64,000 nt of DNA. It comes from Chryseobacterium herbae (GTDB lineage: Bacteria; Bacteroidota; Bacteroidia; Flavobacteriales; Weeksellaceae). The translations under genes and the position numbers were made by a program. The notes beneath the pieces were generated by a model. The model was given only the letters and a program-made list of their open reading frames with translations, made no database searches and was not told the DNA's origin. Location: positions 242,358-306,357 of the forward strand of contig NZ_JAOAMU010000002.1 in the NCBI RefSeq assembly GCF_025154075.1, given 5' to 3'. Shown here piece by piece: positions 34,489 to 42,808 of the stretch. Numbering within the stretch: position 1 is the first letter of the stretch; each line of letters starts with the position of its first letter.

Positions 34489-36066
34489 ATGCAAGATTCA
34501 TTAGTAGAATACGGAGCCCGAAGAGTGATCATTACGATCACAGCTATTCTTTGTGCTTTGCTGGAAATTGTGGATTCCACGATTGTGAACGTTGCCCTGA
34601 ACGAGATGAAGGGTAACCTGGGATCTACCCTTTCCGAAGTGGGCTGGGTAATTACAGCTTATGCCATTGGTAACGTGATTATCGTACCCATGACAAGCTG
34701 GCTTTCCCAACAGTTCGGACGACGAAATTACTTTGCAGCTTCTATTATCATTTTTACCGTATTCTCTTTTTTATGCGGTAATGCAGATAATATCTGGGAA
34801 CTGGTATTTTTCAGACTCTGTCAGGGGATTGGAGGTGGAGCCTTACTGGTAACATCACAGACCATCATTACGGAATCATATCCTGTTGAAAAAAGAAGTA
34901 TGGCTCAGGCTATTTATGGTTTGGGAGTCATTATTGGTCCTACATTGGGTCCGCCATTAGGAGGATATATTGTAGATAACTTTAGCTGGCCTTATATTTT
35001 CTATATCAACATTCCTATCGGGATTGCGGCCACTTTAATGACATTACAGTTTATAAAGAGCCCGAAATACGCTGAAAAACGTAAAGCTTCGGATGTAGAC
35101 TGGTTAGGAATCGCTTTATTGGCCGTTACAGTAGGTTCATTACAGTATATCTTAGAAAGAGGACATGAGGAAGACTGGTTTGCGAGTGGATGGATTGTCT
35201 TATTTACAGTATCAGCAGTTTTAGGATTTATATTATTCCTCTGGAGAGAACTTACTTTCAAGTACCCGATTGTAGAGCTGAGAGTTTTAAAAAACAGTAA
35301 TTTAAGGATTGGAACCGCCATGTCCTTTGTATTAGGATTTGGTTTATATGGTTCTACGTTTATCGTTCCGTTGTATACCCAGAGTATTTTAGGGTGGACG
35401 GCCTTAGAATCAGGAGCATTAATGATTCCTGCGGCATTAACAACCGCCTTCATGATGCCTATTATTGGAAAGTTACTTTCAAAAGGGGTAAAACAGCAGA
35501 TCTTAGTATCTTTAGGATTATTTACCTTCTTCGTTTACAGTTTCTGGGGGTATAAAATTTTAACTCCGGACACTGGTAAAGAAGCATTCTTCTGGATGTT
35601 GATGGTGAGAGGAGCTGGATTAGGATTATTGTTTATTCCGATCACCTCATTATCATTGAGTACACTGAAAGGTCAGGAAATTGGTCAGGGAGCAGCATTT
35701 ACAGGGATGATGAGACAGTTGGGCGGATCTTTCGGGATCGCAGCGATCACAACATTTATAGCCAATGCCAGCCAGAAGTACAGGGTGAATCTGATTTCAC
35801 ATTTAGACTCCAATGATTTTGATGTCCAGCAGAGATTGAATGGATTAAAAGCAAGCTTTATGGCGAAAGGAATGACTCCTGATGGTGCCATGAACGCAGC
35901 TTATAAAATGATGGATATGACGGTCACCAAACAGGCAACAGTACTGTCATACATGGATGTTTTCCTTTATTTAGGAATTGCCTTCTTAATTTGTATTCCG
36001 TTTATCTTACTAGTAAAAGAGCGAAAGAGCAAAGAAAAAATAGATTTGAGTGAAGCCATGCACTAA
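34489..36066 (+). CDS. emrB: MFS drug exporter, DHA2 (EmrB/QacA) family
   Basis: The 525-residue pump has about 14 membrane helices. DHA2 signatures are LEIVDSTIVNVALNEM near the N-terminus, VITAYAIGNVIIVPMTSWL, the motif A-like QFGRRNYF, RLCQGIGGGALLV and motif C GLGVIIGPTLGPPLGGYI. It uses the proton gradient to export hydrophobic drugs through EmrA and TolC. It is the last gene of the operon, followed by a strong terminator. Confidence 0.94.
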   Translation: MQDSLVEYGARRVIITITAILCALLEIVDSTIVNVALNEMKGNLGSTLSEVGWVITAYAIGNVIIVPMTSWLSQQFGRRNYFAASIIIFTVFSFLCGNADNIWELVFFRLCQGIGGGALLVTSQTIITESYPVEKRSMAQAIYGLGVIIGPTLGPPLGGYIVDNFSWPYIFYINIPIGIAATLMTLQFIKSPKYAEKRKASDVDWLGIALLAVTVGSLQYILERGHEEDWFASGWIVLFTVSAVLGFILFLWRELTFKYPIVELRVLKNSNLRIGTAMSFVLGFGLYGSTFIVPLYTQSILGWTALESGALMIPAALTTAFMMPIIGKLLSKGVKQQILVSLGLFTFFVYSFWGYKILTPDTGKEAFFWMLMVRGAGLGLLFIPITSLSLSTLKGQEIGQGAAFTGMMRQLGGSFGIAAITTFIANASQKYRVNLISHLDSNDFDVQQRLNGLKASFMAKGMTPDGAMNAAYKMMDMTVTKQATVLSYMDVFLYLGIAFLICIPFILLVKERKSKEKIDLSEAMH

Positions 36067-36080
36067 ATCAGTTGAAATAG

Positions 36081-36112
36081 AAAACCTCCGGAATTTCCGG
36101 AGGTTTTTTTTT
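36081..36112 (+). terminator. Terminator of the efflux operon
   Basis: A perfect 11-bp stem AAAACCTCCGG / CCGGAGGTTTT has a 5-nt loop and a long T run. Confidence 0.9.
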
Positions 36113-36134
36113 GTATAATTTTTATGGAAAGAAG

Positions 36135-36237
36135 ATGCTTCGACTCCGCTCAGCATAACATTTCTAATACTAACTGGTTTTATGCGCTGTCATGCTGAGC
36201 ATAAACAGAATGTTTACGAACGAAGTTCACGAAGCAT
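36135..36237. repeat. Nested palindromic REP-like element
   Basis: The outer arms are ATGCTTCG (36135-36142) and CGAAGCAT (36230-36237). The inner arms are GCTCAGCAT (36148-36156) and ATGCTGAGC (36192-36200). The element lies between two convergent genes, and its core words resemble bacterial REP sequences moved by RAYT-type transposases; none is encoded here. Confidence 0.6.
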
Positions 36238-36293
36238 TTAAACTTAATATTCTTAATCACTTAAAGAATCTTAATGTTTCAATTTTAAGTTTC

Positions 36294-37310
36294 TTACTTT
36301 ACGCCCGCAGTCCATTCAATCCCACTGATATCGATCAGCTTTACCGTATGAATCTCTTCTTTTTTCACTTGAATATCATGGAGACTCACCGTCAGATCAG
36401 CCTTTGAACCCAGTGGAATAATCAAACTGTGTTTCCCCGGTTTTACTTTCGCTACATAATGATTTTTAATATTTTCTTTAGGAAACTTTGCAAGATCCTT
36501 GAGGTCTAATGCCTTTAAAACAGTTCCGTTTTTATCCAGAAACTGAATTCCGATCAGAAAAGAACCGTACACATCCACGCCCTGCGTCCTGTACACTTCA
36601 AATGTCAGATCCGAAGCAGTCACTGAAACGTTGGAAATTTCAATCTTAGGTTTTACCGATTTATTATGAAGCGTTCCCCAGACCCCGCCATGGAAATATT
36701 GGTTGGTATACAGCGTAAGCCCGAAAATAAAAGCAGATCCCGCCAGCACAAGCGTTTTCGGTTTCGATAAAGGAAGCACACCGGAACCCAGCCACAGAAA
36801 CCATTTTTTGTGAGTGAAGGCCTTATTTTTTTTTATGAAATAATGATCCAGTGAGAAAGGACCGCTTCCGGTAAGGAATAAAACAAACCCGCCCGCGATT
36901 CCTAAAACGCCGATCTGCCATTCATCCAGACACGTCGTTCCGATCCAGCCCGAACCGAGAAGAATTCCCATAGCAAGACCGAAAATTCCGAGGCTCATTA
37001 ATCTTGTAAATAAACCTAAAATAATGAACAGGCCTACAACAGCCTCAATAAGGGTAAAGGTAATCATTGATGTTTCCAAAGCATCGGGGTGGGTAACCAG
37101 ATATTCAATAATTGGTTTTATTCCTAAGGCATTAGGCAGAAAATGATTGAATTTTTCACCGATATATCCGGCTTCATCGGGAATAAGTTTGTTTTCGAGG
37201 ACGAGTCTGCGCCAGAATGCTGAAAAATAGGTCCATCCGATCACGAGACGGAGTGATAAAGTATAAAGTCCGGCCAGATCATAAGACTGGCTGTCTGAAG
37301 TATGTTTCAT
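36294..37310 (-). CDS. Fused DoxD-DoxA protein (thiosulfate:quinone oxidoreductase-like)
   Basis: The 338-residue protein combines two parts. Residues 1-165 are a DoxD/DoxX-type membrane domain with four or more helices (LSLRLVIGWTYFSAFWRR, ALETSMITFTLIEAVVGLFI, GSGWIGTTCLDEWQIGVLGI). Residues 185-338 are one membrane helix plus a periplasmic beta-rich DoxA-like domain. In Acidianus, separate DoxD and DoxA form the thiosulfate:quinone oxidoreductase; the fusion is frequent in Bacteroidota. Whether it uses thiosulfate here is unproven. The small lipoprotein gene upstream is 55 bp away and codirectional. Confidence 0.82.
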   Translation of the reverse strand: MKHTSDSQSYDLAGLYTLSLRLVIGWTYFSAFWRRLVLENKLIPDEAGYIGEKFNHFLPNALGIKPIIEYLVTHPDALETSMITFTLIEAVVGLFIILGLFTRLMSLGIFGLAMGILLGSGWIGTTCLDEWQIGVLGIAGGFVLFLTGSGPFSLDHYFIKKNKAFTHKKWFLWLGSGVLPLSKPKTLVLAGSAFIFGLTLYTNQYFHGGVWGTLHNKSVKPKIEISNVSVTASDLTFEVYRTQGVDVYGSFLIGIQFLDKNGTVLKALDLKDLAKFPKENIKNHYVAKVKPGKHSLIIPLGSKADLTVSLHDIQVKKEEIHTVKLIDISGIEWTAGVK

Positions 37311-37365
37311 TGAAATTGTATTGTATTAAAAGACTGTTTATAGAAAATTTGATTCAGATAAAAAT

Positions 37366-37725
37366 CTAAACCACATGTAATTTCAATCTTTTAAACAGGA
37401 TGTATTTCGGTGGACTGTTTCCGGTGGTTGTTCCGGAATACTTGTTTTGAAAACGGATTATTGTTTCCTCAGGCAATCGAGTGGTGTCTGTAAAGTACTT
37501 TTTCTCCTTAGATTTTAAAACACTTTTTGAAGCAGAAGCTCTGCCTGAAAAACGTTCCGTTGCGCTGTCACAAGAATAGGATTGAACGGAGTCTGTAGTT
37601 TTTACTTTATTTAAACCACTGATATATTGAACATCAAAAATACCGAGAAGATCTCTTTTCACAGAACACGGCGATAATGAAAAAGCCAATATAAGCATCA
37701 TGATGAGTGCTTTATAGTTTTTCAT
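37366..37725 (-). CDS. Small secreted/lipoprotein of unknown function next to doxDA
   Basis: The protein of about 119 residues has an N-terminal hydrophobic signal (LIMMLILAFSLSPCS), with a possible lipobox LSPC, and a short basic/serine-rich body. The C-terminus is NSPPKYILFKRLKLHVV. This ending resembles APRYILYHALQIAGC at the end of the small secreted protein upstream of the urease genes (57262-57624). The start at 37725 gives the signal peptide. It is likely cotranscribed with doxDA. Function unknown. Confidence 0.6.
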   Translation of the reverse strand: MKNYKALIMMLILAFSLSPCSVKRDLLGIFDVQYISGLNKVKTTDSVQSYSCDSATERFSGRASASKSVLKSKEKKYFTDTTRLPEETIIRFQNKYSGTTTGNSPPKYILFKRLKLHVV

Positions 37726-37763
37726 AGAGGTTCCCGTGGTTCGCATGTTTACAAAACTACATT

Positions 37764-38678
37764 TTATTTTAGATTTCCACCCATGAATTGTAAAAATTCA
37801 TCCTGTTGGTCAACAAAGAGATAGTGGGAACAGTTATCAATACTCTTAAAATGATTTTTGCCGACGATGGTTTTCATATCGTTGAGCTGTTTCGTAGAAA
37901 ATATGCCATCATCTTTTCCATAAACAGCAAAAATTGGGATTCCGTGTTTTTTAATTTCTTTCAAAACAGAAGTATTGTCCAGGTTGTTCTGAGATTCATT
38001 TTTATAAAACTTCAGCGGTGATTCCTGGTTTCTGAAATTAGTGGCATAAAATTCACCGGCTTCATATTCCTGTCTCAATTGCTTACTTTCCTGAGTAGGA
38101 GAAGGCATATTGAAGAAATTCATTTTACTGGCCATTTCATAGCATCTCTTCCTGTAAGCAGCCGAGTTTTTGCTTAAATTTTCAATCTCAGTAATCTCCT
38201 GAAGCTGTGAAGGATCATTTTTGAATTTCTCTTTAGCCTGTTTTAAAATATGATCATAGGTTTCCTGCTGAGAAAATAATGCACCGGCTAACGTCAGTGA
38301 ACTTACTTTTCCAGGAAACTGTTTTGTGAACAGGGTTCCGATAATTCCTCCAAAACTGTGAGCAAGGATATTGGCTTTTTTAAGGTGGTACGTTGCATAG
38401 ATTTGGTTGAGGTCTTCAAAACTTTCTTTAAAAGTCATGGTGGCATGGTCATCTTTTGATCTTCCTTCGCCGCGCCTATCATAAACAATCACATAAAACC
38501 CTATATCTGCAAGCTTTTGAGCGGTAGTTCCTTCAAACAGAGTAGCATTTCCGCTGGGTCCGCCATGGATGAAAATAACAGGTACGTCTTTTGGGTTGCC
38601 ATAAGCTTTGGAATACAGATTCTGGGCCTCAACAGCACTGACAATCACTGAAAATAGAAGTAATAAAAGCTGTTTCAT
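37764..38678 (-). CDS. Secreted alpha/beta hydrolase (proline iminopeptidase-like)
   Basis: The 304-residue protein has a signal peptide (VSAVEAQNLY) and an alpha/beta-hydrolase fold. The oxyanion region is HGGPSGNATLF, then VYDRRGEGRS, the nucleophile elbow is AHSFGG, the acid is in AVYGKDDGIF and the histidine in DNCSHYLFVDQ. The HGGP motif is typical of the S33 proline iminopeptidase group, but the substrate is open. A -7 box TACTTTTG lies at 38701-38708 on the minus strand. It is probably periplasmic. Confidence 0.85.
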   Translation of the reverse strand: MKQLLLLLFSVIVSAVEAQNLYSKAYGNPKDVPVIFIHGGPSGNATLFEGTTAQKLADIGFYVIVYDRRGEGRSKDDHATMTFKESFEDLNQIYATYHLKKANILAHSFGGIIGTLFTKQFPGKVSSLTLAGALFSQQETYDHILKQAKEKFKNDPSQLQEITEIENLSKNSAAYRKRCYEMASKMNFFNMPSPTQESKQLRQEYEAGEFYATNFRNQESPLKFYKNESQNNLDNTSVLKEIKKHGIPIFAVYGKDDGIFSTKQLNDMKTIVGKNHFKSIDNCSHYLFVDQQDEFLQFMGGNLK

Positions 38679-38708
38679 AGAGCCTGGTTTTTTATTTTTT
38701 CAAAAGTA

Positions 38709-39099
38709 CCTATTTAACCTGAGTTCGAAATAGGATATTTATGTTTTTTAAGGAAAGGAAGATGAGGTGCCGAAATACGGGTTTGAGAGAGTTTATTAAT
38801 TTTGGTTGCTAGTTGCTAGTTGCTAGTTGCTAGTTGCTAGTTGCTAGTTGCTAGTTGCTGGTTTATGAGTTGTTGGTTGGTAGTCTTAAGCTAATAAATG
38901 ATTGTCTAATATCTGATGTCTGGTGTCTAACATCTAGCATTCCCCATTCACTTGCGAAGCAAAATTCACCATTGACGTCCTTTATTCCGGTTGAAAGTCT
39001 GATGTCTGATATCTAAAAAAATATCTTAATCCAACTTCCAACTATTTATTACCTTTCGTCAAAACAGCTACAATCAAACTCAGTTTGGTTACTTTTAAA
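38709..39099. repeat. Gene-free region with a 7-bp tandem repeat and word repeats
   Basis: GTTGCTA is repeated seven times in full plus six bases at 38805-38859. Then follow a diverged copy of the 77-bp family (38873-38925: GTTGGTAGTCTTAAGCTAAT...ATTGTCTAATATCTGATGTCT) and the words CATTCACTTGCGAAGCAAAA and TCTGATGTCTGATATCT. No gene seen. Confidence 0.85.
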
Positions 39100-39115
39100 T
39101 CCTGAATTCTCAGGA
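39100..39115. promoter_or_regulatory. Short palindrome upstream of the SDR gene
   Basis: TCCTGA-ATTC-TCAGGA is a perfect 6-bp inverted repeat 26 bp before ATG 39141. It may be a regulator site; the regulator is unknown. Confidence 0.35.
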
Positions 39116-39140
39116 ATTTTGCAGTATAAAATTTACTATA

Positions 39141-39947
39141 ATGCAAAAAACAATTTTTATTACAGGAGCATCATCAGGTTTAGGAAAAACAACGGCTAAA
39201 CTATTTCAGAGCAAAGGCTGGAACGTTATTGCAACGATGAGAAACCCGGAAACTGAAACCGAGCTTACCCAACTTGAAAACGTAACGGTTCTGAAACTTG
39301 ATGTCACCCATCCACAGGAGCTTAATGAAACCGTGAATTATATTCTTGGCAACTATAGCGTAGATGTAGTTCTGAACAATGCCGGATATGGATTAATAGG
39401 GCCTTTGGAAGCTTTTACTGATGAGCAGATTAAAATGCAGATCGAAACGAATCTGATGGGAGTGATCCGTATCACGAAAAGTTTTACGCCTTATTTCAGG
39501 GAGAAAAAGAACGGTGTTTTAATTAATATTACCTCAAGTTTTGGATTAATAGGTTTTCCTACGTGTTCTATTTACAGCGCAACAAAATTTGCCGTTGACG
39601 GATTCTCAGAATCTATGGGATATGAATTGGCACAATTCGGAATTAAGGTGAAAATTGTAGCTCCGGGAGGCATACAGACCGATTTTGCGGGACGGTCTTT
39701 GGATGGAGCCGCGCATGAAGCGTACGGACAGTTAGTGGCAAAAGTGAGTGAAGGATACAGCCCCGAACAGATTTCAAATTATTCAAAACCGGAAGATATT
39801 GCCAGGGTTATTTACGAAGCCGCCACGGATGGTAAAGATCAGCTGAGATATATTGCAGGAAAAGATGCCAATGCTTTGTACGATGAGAGAGCTGAAACGG
39901 GAGCTGAAGCTCAGGTGCAGAGAATAAAATCAGATTTTGTATTTTAG
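39141..39947 (+). CDS. Short-chain dehydrogenase/reductase (SDR)
   Basis: The 268-residue classical SDR has the cofactor motif TGASSGLGK at residues 6-14 and NNAGYG. The active-site serine is in NITSSFGLIG, the Y-x3-K pair is in SIYSATKFAV, and APGGIQTDF follows. The basic residue at the end of strand 2 (ATMRNPE) suggests NADPH. The substrate is unknown. It stands alone, and the AraC regulator gene lies downstream on the same strand across a repeat region. Confidence 0.92.
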   Translation: MQKTIFITGASSGLGKTTAKLFQSKGWNVIATMRNPETETELTQLENVTVLKLDVTHPQELNETVNYILGNYSVDVVLNNAGYGLIGPLEAFTDEQIKMQIETNLMGVIRITKSFTPYFREKKNGVLINITSSFGLIGFPTCSIYSATKFAVDGFSESMGYELAQFGIKVKIVAPGGIQTDFAGRSLDGAAHEAYGQLVAKVSEGYSPEQISNYSKPEDIARVIYEAATDGKDQLRYIAGKDANALYDERAETGAEAQVQRIKSDFVF

Positions 39948-39989
39948 AAACAAATAGGTGAATGGTGAATAGTGAATAGTGAATAGTGA

Positions 39990-40262
39990 ATTCGCTACGC
40001 TTGTGAATTTTATCATGATATTTTTAGAATTGACAATTAACCATTGACTTGCGAAGCAAAATTGACATTTTGAGTCAATCGTGAATCCGCTGTGCTTGTG
40101 AATTGTATCACACTATTTTTAGAATTGACAATTAACCATTGACTTGTGAAGCAAAATTGACATTTTGAGTCAATCGTGAATCCGCTGTGCTTTTGAATTT
40201 TATCAGCGTATTTTTAGAATTGACAATTAACCATTGACTTGCGGAGCAAAATTGACATTTCC
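39990..40262. repeat. Three tandem copies of a 95-bp repeat
   Basis: The word TTTTTAGAATTGACAATTAA begins at 40021, 40116 and 40211, a period of exactly 95 bp. Each copy continues CCATTGACTTGNGNAGCAAAATTGACATT. The copies differ by a few substitutions, mainly in the GCGAAGC-like core. The region 39948-40269 has no gene. Confidence 0.85.
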
Positions 40263-40269
40263 CTCCTCC

Positions 40270-40304
40270 TGACAAACAGTTGTCACAATCTCAACTTATA
40301 TTTG
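40270..40304 (+). promoter_or_regulatory. Palindrome and promoter of the AraC gene
   Basis: TGACAA-ACAG-TTGTCA (40270-40285) is a perfect 6-bp inverted repeat. The -7 box TATATTTG (40297-40304) follows, ending 4 bp before ATG 40309. The palindrome covers the -33 region, as expected for autoregulation, and the mRNA should be nearly leaderless. Confidence 0.5.
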
Positions 40305-40308
40305 TATT

Positions 40309-41223
40309 ATGAAAAATACCACATCTCCGGTTCATTTTCGTTCGCTGTCGGCTTTACATGAAGCGATGGGGATATCAGCACCACTGCATCCCTTAATCAG
40401 TATTATTGATTATGGAGAGACCCGTTTTGATCCTAAAATTTTTGAAAACGGGACAAAATCAGATTTCTATAAGATTTCGTTTAAAACAAAATTCAATGGT
40501 AAAATCAGATACGGACAGGGATATTATGACTTTGAAAATGGTGGAATGTCTTTCGTGTCGCCGGGTCAGGTTCTTAGAATGGATAATGAAGAAGCGGATT
40601 ACAGCGGGATGTCTTTACATATTCATCCGGATTTTATCAGACCTTATTCCCTCCTGAAGAAAATTAAAGAATACAGTTTTTTTTCCTATTCGGCAGCGGA
40701 AGCATTGTATCTTTCGGAAAAAGAGAAGAAGACCATTAAGGATGTTTTTGACAATATTCAGAATGAGCTGAATGAACGAATAGACCAGTTCAGTCAGGAT
40801 GTTATTATTTCCCAGATAGAATTATTGCTTACCTACAGCAATCGTTTTTACAACAGACAGTTTATCACCAGAAAATATGTGAATACTAATTTACTGTCTA
40901 AAATGGAAGATCTTCTCAATGAGTATTTCGACAATGAAAAAGGAGTAAATGCTCTTCCCACCGTAGAATATCTGGCGTCACAACTTAACCTTACTCCGAG
41001 ATATTTAAGTGATATGCTTCGACATCATACCGGACAGAATGCGCAGCAGCATATTCATCATAAACTGATAGAAAAGGCTAAAGAATATCTTTCGGAATCT
41101 CAGTTTTCGGTTTCTGAAACGGCTTACCAACTGGGTTTTGAACATCCGCAGTCGTTCAGTAAATTGTTTAAAAAGAAAACAGAACTTACTCCCAACGAAT
41201 ACAAACAATCGTTAAAAAAATAA
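40309..41223 (+). CDS. AraC-family transcriptional regulator
   Basis: The 304-residue protein has an N-terminal cupin-like ligand domain (YGQGYYDFENGGMSFVSPGQVLRM). The C-terminal AraC DNA-binding domain includes VEYLASQLNLTPRYLSDMLRHHTG and VSETAYQLGFEHPQSFSKLFKK, then ELTPNEYKQSLK. Many relatives in Bacteroidota regulate neighbouring SDR or oxidoreductase genes, so the SDR gene upstream is a candidate target. The MazG-like gene follows after 4 bp, so all three downstream genes may share a transcript. Confidence 0.88.
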   Translation: MKNTTSPVHFRSLSALHEAMGISAPLHPLISIIDYGETRFDPKIFENGTKSDFYKISFKTKFNGKIRYGQGYYDFENGGMSFVSPGQVLRMDNEEADYSGMSLHIHPDFIRPYSLLKKIKEYSFFSYSAAEALYLSEKEKKTIKDVFDNIQNELNERIDQFSQDVIISQIELLLTYSNRFYNRQFITRKYVNTNLLSKMEDLLNEYFDNEKGVNALPTVEYLASQLNLTPRYLSDMLRHHTGQNAQQHIHHKLIEKAKEYLSESQFSVSETAYQLGFEHPQSFSKLFKKKTELTPNEYKQSLKK

Positions 41224-41227
41224 AATA

Positions 41228-41545
41228 ATGGATCAAAATAATCTCGATGAAATCATTAAACGCTCTCTTGGAATCAGAGAAAGCTATCATGAATTGGAAC
41301 GCCAGCACCACGGAACTGAATGGACTTTGGAAGAGGATGCGCTGGCTTATCTTACCGATGCAGGATTGGTGGGCAGAGATATTATGTCTCATCAGAAAAG
41401 ATGGCTTAAAAAAGATTCCGATGCCGAATTAAAGCATAAATTGGGTGAAAATATCTGGTGGCTGATCGTTTTGGCAGATCGTACCGGAATTGATATTAAA
41501 GAAGCTTTAGACGAGTTTTTAACCAAAACAGAAAAATTATTTTAA
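41228..41545 (+). CDS. MazG-like pyrophosphohydrolase family protein
   Basis: The 105-residue, all-helical protein has the pattern WTLEEDALAYLTDAGLVGRDIMSHQ followed by LGENIWWLIVLADRTGIDIKEALDEFL. This matches the E-x-x-D-type helices of MazG-like nucleotide pyrophosphohydrolases (LGDILWYL...LADELGIDLEEAL). It probably hydrolyses a noncanonical NTP, but one of the acidic metal-ligand positions is replaced (NIWW), so activity is uncertain. Its stop overlaps the tag start codon by 1 bp, which pairs it with DNA-damage repair. Confidence 0.72.
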   Translation: MDQNNLDEIIKRSLGIRESYHELERQHHGTEWTLEEDALAYLTDAGLVGRDIMSHQKRWLKKDSDAELKHKLGENIWWLIVLADRTGIDIKEALDEFLTKTEKLF

Positions 41546-42093
41546 TGAGTTATTGTTTAGCTATAGAGGGAATGCAGCCCGAAAGCAGAAAAGAACTGCA
41601 TAAAAACTACCACGATCATTATTACGGATTTCCAATCCACGATGACAATGAACTTTTTGGCAGGCTAATCCTTGAAATCAATCAGGCAGGTCTCAGCTGG
41701 GAAACCGTTTTAAAGAAAGAAGAGCGTTTCAGAAACGCTTACAACAATTTCGATATCCACACTATCGCAGCCTATACGGAAGAGGACAGAGAAAGATTGA
41801 TGAACGACAGCGGAATCATCAGAAACCGCCTGAAAATAAATGCTGCTATTGAAAATGCAAAAACCATCATAGAACTGCAGAAAGAATTCGGATCTTTTGA
41901 AAAATGGCTGGAACATCATCACCCGAAAACGCTTCAGGAATGGATGAAATTGTTCAAGAAGACTTTTAAATTTACCGGCGGAGAAATCGTGAATGAATTT
42001 TTAATGAGCACAGGATATTTGAAAGGAGCCCACGCCGAAACTTGCCCTGTTTATCATCACGTGTTGGAACAGAAGCCCCTTTGGAAGGAGTAG
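41545..42093 (+). CDS. tag: DNA-3-methyladenine glycosylase I
   Basis: The 182-residue base-excision-repair enzyme removes 3-methyladenine from alkylated DNA. Tag signatures are YHDHYYGFPIHDDNELFGRLILEINQAGLSW in two blocks, the TVLKKEERFRNAYNNFD region, and the C-terminal zinc-site residues HAETCPVYHHV. In the usual family start RCxW, the cysteine is present in MSYCLA. It is translationally coupled to the MazG-like gene (TAATG). Confidence 0.92.
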   Translation: MSYCLAIEGMQPESRKELHKNYHDHYYGFPIHDDNELFGRLILEINQAGLSWETVLKKEERFRNAYNNFDIHTIAAYTEEDRERLMNDSGIIRNRLKINAAIENAKTIIELQKEFGSFEKWLEHHHPKTLQEWMKLFKKTFKFTGGEIVNEFLMSTGYLKGAHAETCPVYHHVLEQKPLWKE

Positions 42094-42420
42094 ATTTTGA
42101 GTTTGAGAGGTTTGGAGTCTGAGGGTTTTAGTGTTGGAGAGTTTGAGAGTGTGGCGTTTTCTTAAAGAATTTAGGAAAACACTGCTCTTTAATGCTGAGA
42201 ATCCTGTACTGACACCTCCATCAACAAATTATCACATCATCACATCACCAAAGTTTTATGCATGAACGTGAATTGCTTTGTATTATGTAAAATGAGAAGT
42301 TTTTGAATAATGTGAAATTCTATTGGTAACCTCTGTTTCATCAATAGGAACGGGCTTTAGCCCGTTCAATGAATAAAATAAGATCAATTGGCTTTAGCCA
42401 AAACCTAAATTCGGCTCCAT
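42094..42420. repeat. Gene-free region with word repeats and paired-hairpin element, copy 2
   Basis: GAGTTTGAGAGGTTTGGAGTC and GTTGGAGAGTTTGAGAGTG words lie at 42096-42154 and ATCACATCATCACATCACC at 42227-42250. The paired-hairpin element is at 42341-42405: hairpin A GAACGGGCT TT AGCCCGTTC (42348-42367) and hairpin B TTGGCT TT AGCCAA (42388-42401). No gene seen. Confidence 0.8.
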
Positions 42421-42807
42421 TTATACCTTCTGCGGTTCTGCCTCTTTATCCCGCATAATCTCCTTATGCTCCTTACCCCATTTTTCAAATTCAAGGATGA
42501 TAGGTTTTAGCTTGTAACCAATCTCTGTCAGTTCATATTCCACGCGGGGCGGAACTTCAGCATAGACGGTTCTGGTGATGATTCTATCTTCTTCCAGTCT
42601 GCGGAGTTGAAGCGTAAGCATTCGTTCTGTGATAGTGTTCAGTTTTTTTCTGAGCTCTCCGAATCTTAATTTACCATTGATAAGGTAGCAGCAGATGGCA
42701 AGCGCCCATTGTCCGCCGATGGTATTGGAAGCATAGATCTCCGGACATTCGTCGGAAAGGGCTTTTTTATTGGCAAAATTGGTCGATGTTTCCTTGATTT
42801 TAGTCAT
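42421..42807 (-). CDS. HxlR-family transcriptional regulator
   Basis: The 128-residue winged-helix protein has the HxlR signatures IGGQWALAICCYLINGKLRFGEL, then RKKLNTITERMLTLQLRRLEEDRII and VEYELTEIGYKL. Two vicinal cysteines in the first helix (AICCYL) and another near the N-terminus (ECPE) could sense electrophiles or quinones, as in YodB/HypR-type members; this is inference. It is divergent from an NAD(P)H oxidoreductase, with a large palindrome between them. Confidence 0.9.
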   Translation of the reverse strand: MTKIKETSTNFANKKALSDECPEIYASNTIGGQWALAICCYLINGKLRFGELRKKLNTITERMLTLQLRRLEEDRIITRTVYAEVPPRVEYELTEIGYKLKPIILEFEKWGKEHKEIMRDKEAEPQKV

Positions 42808-42808
42808 T

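Noticed and set aside
38805..40262. Possible CRISPR array
   Set aside because: The units are contiguous tandem repeats of 7 or 95 bp with no unique spacers, and no cas genes are in the window. The same holds for the 126-bp array at 63731-64000.
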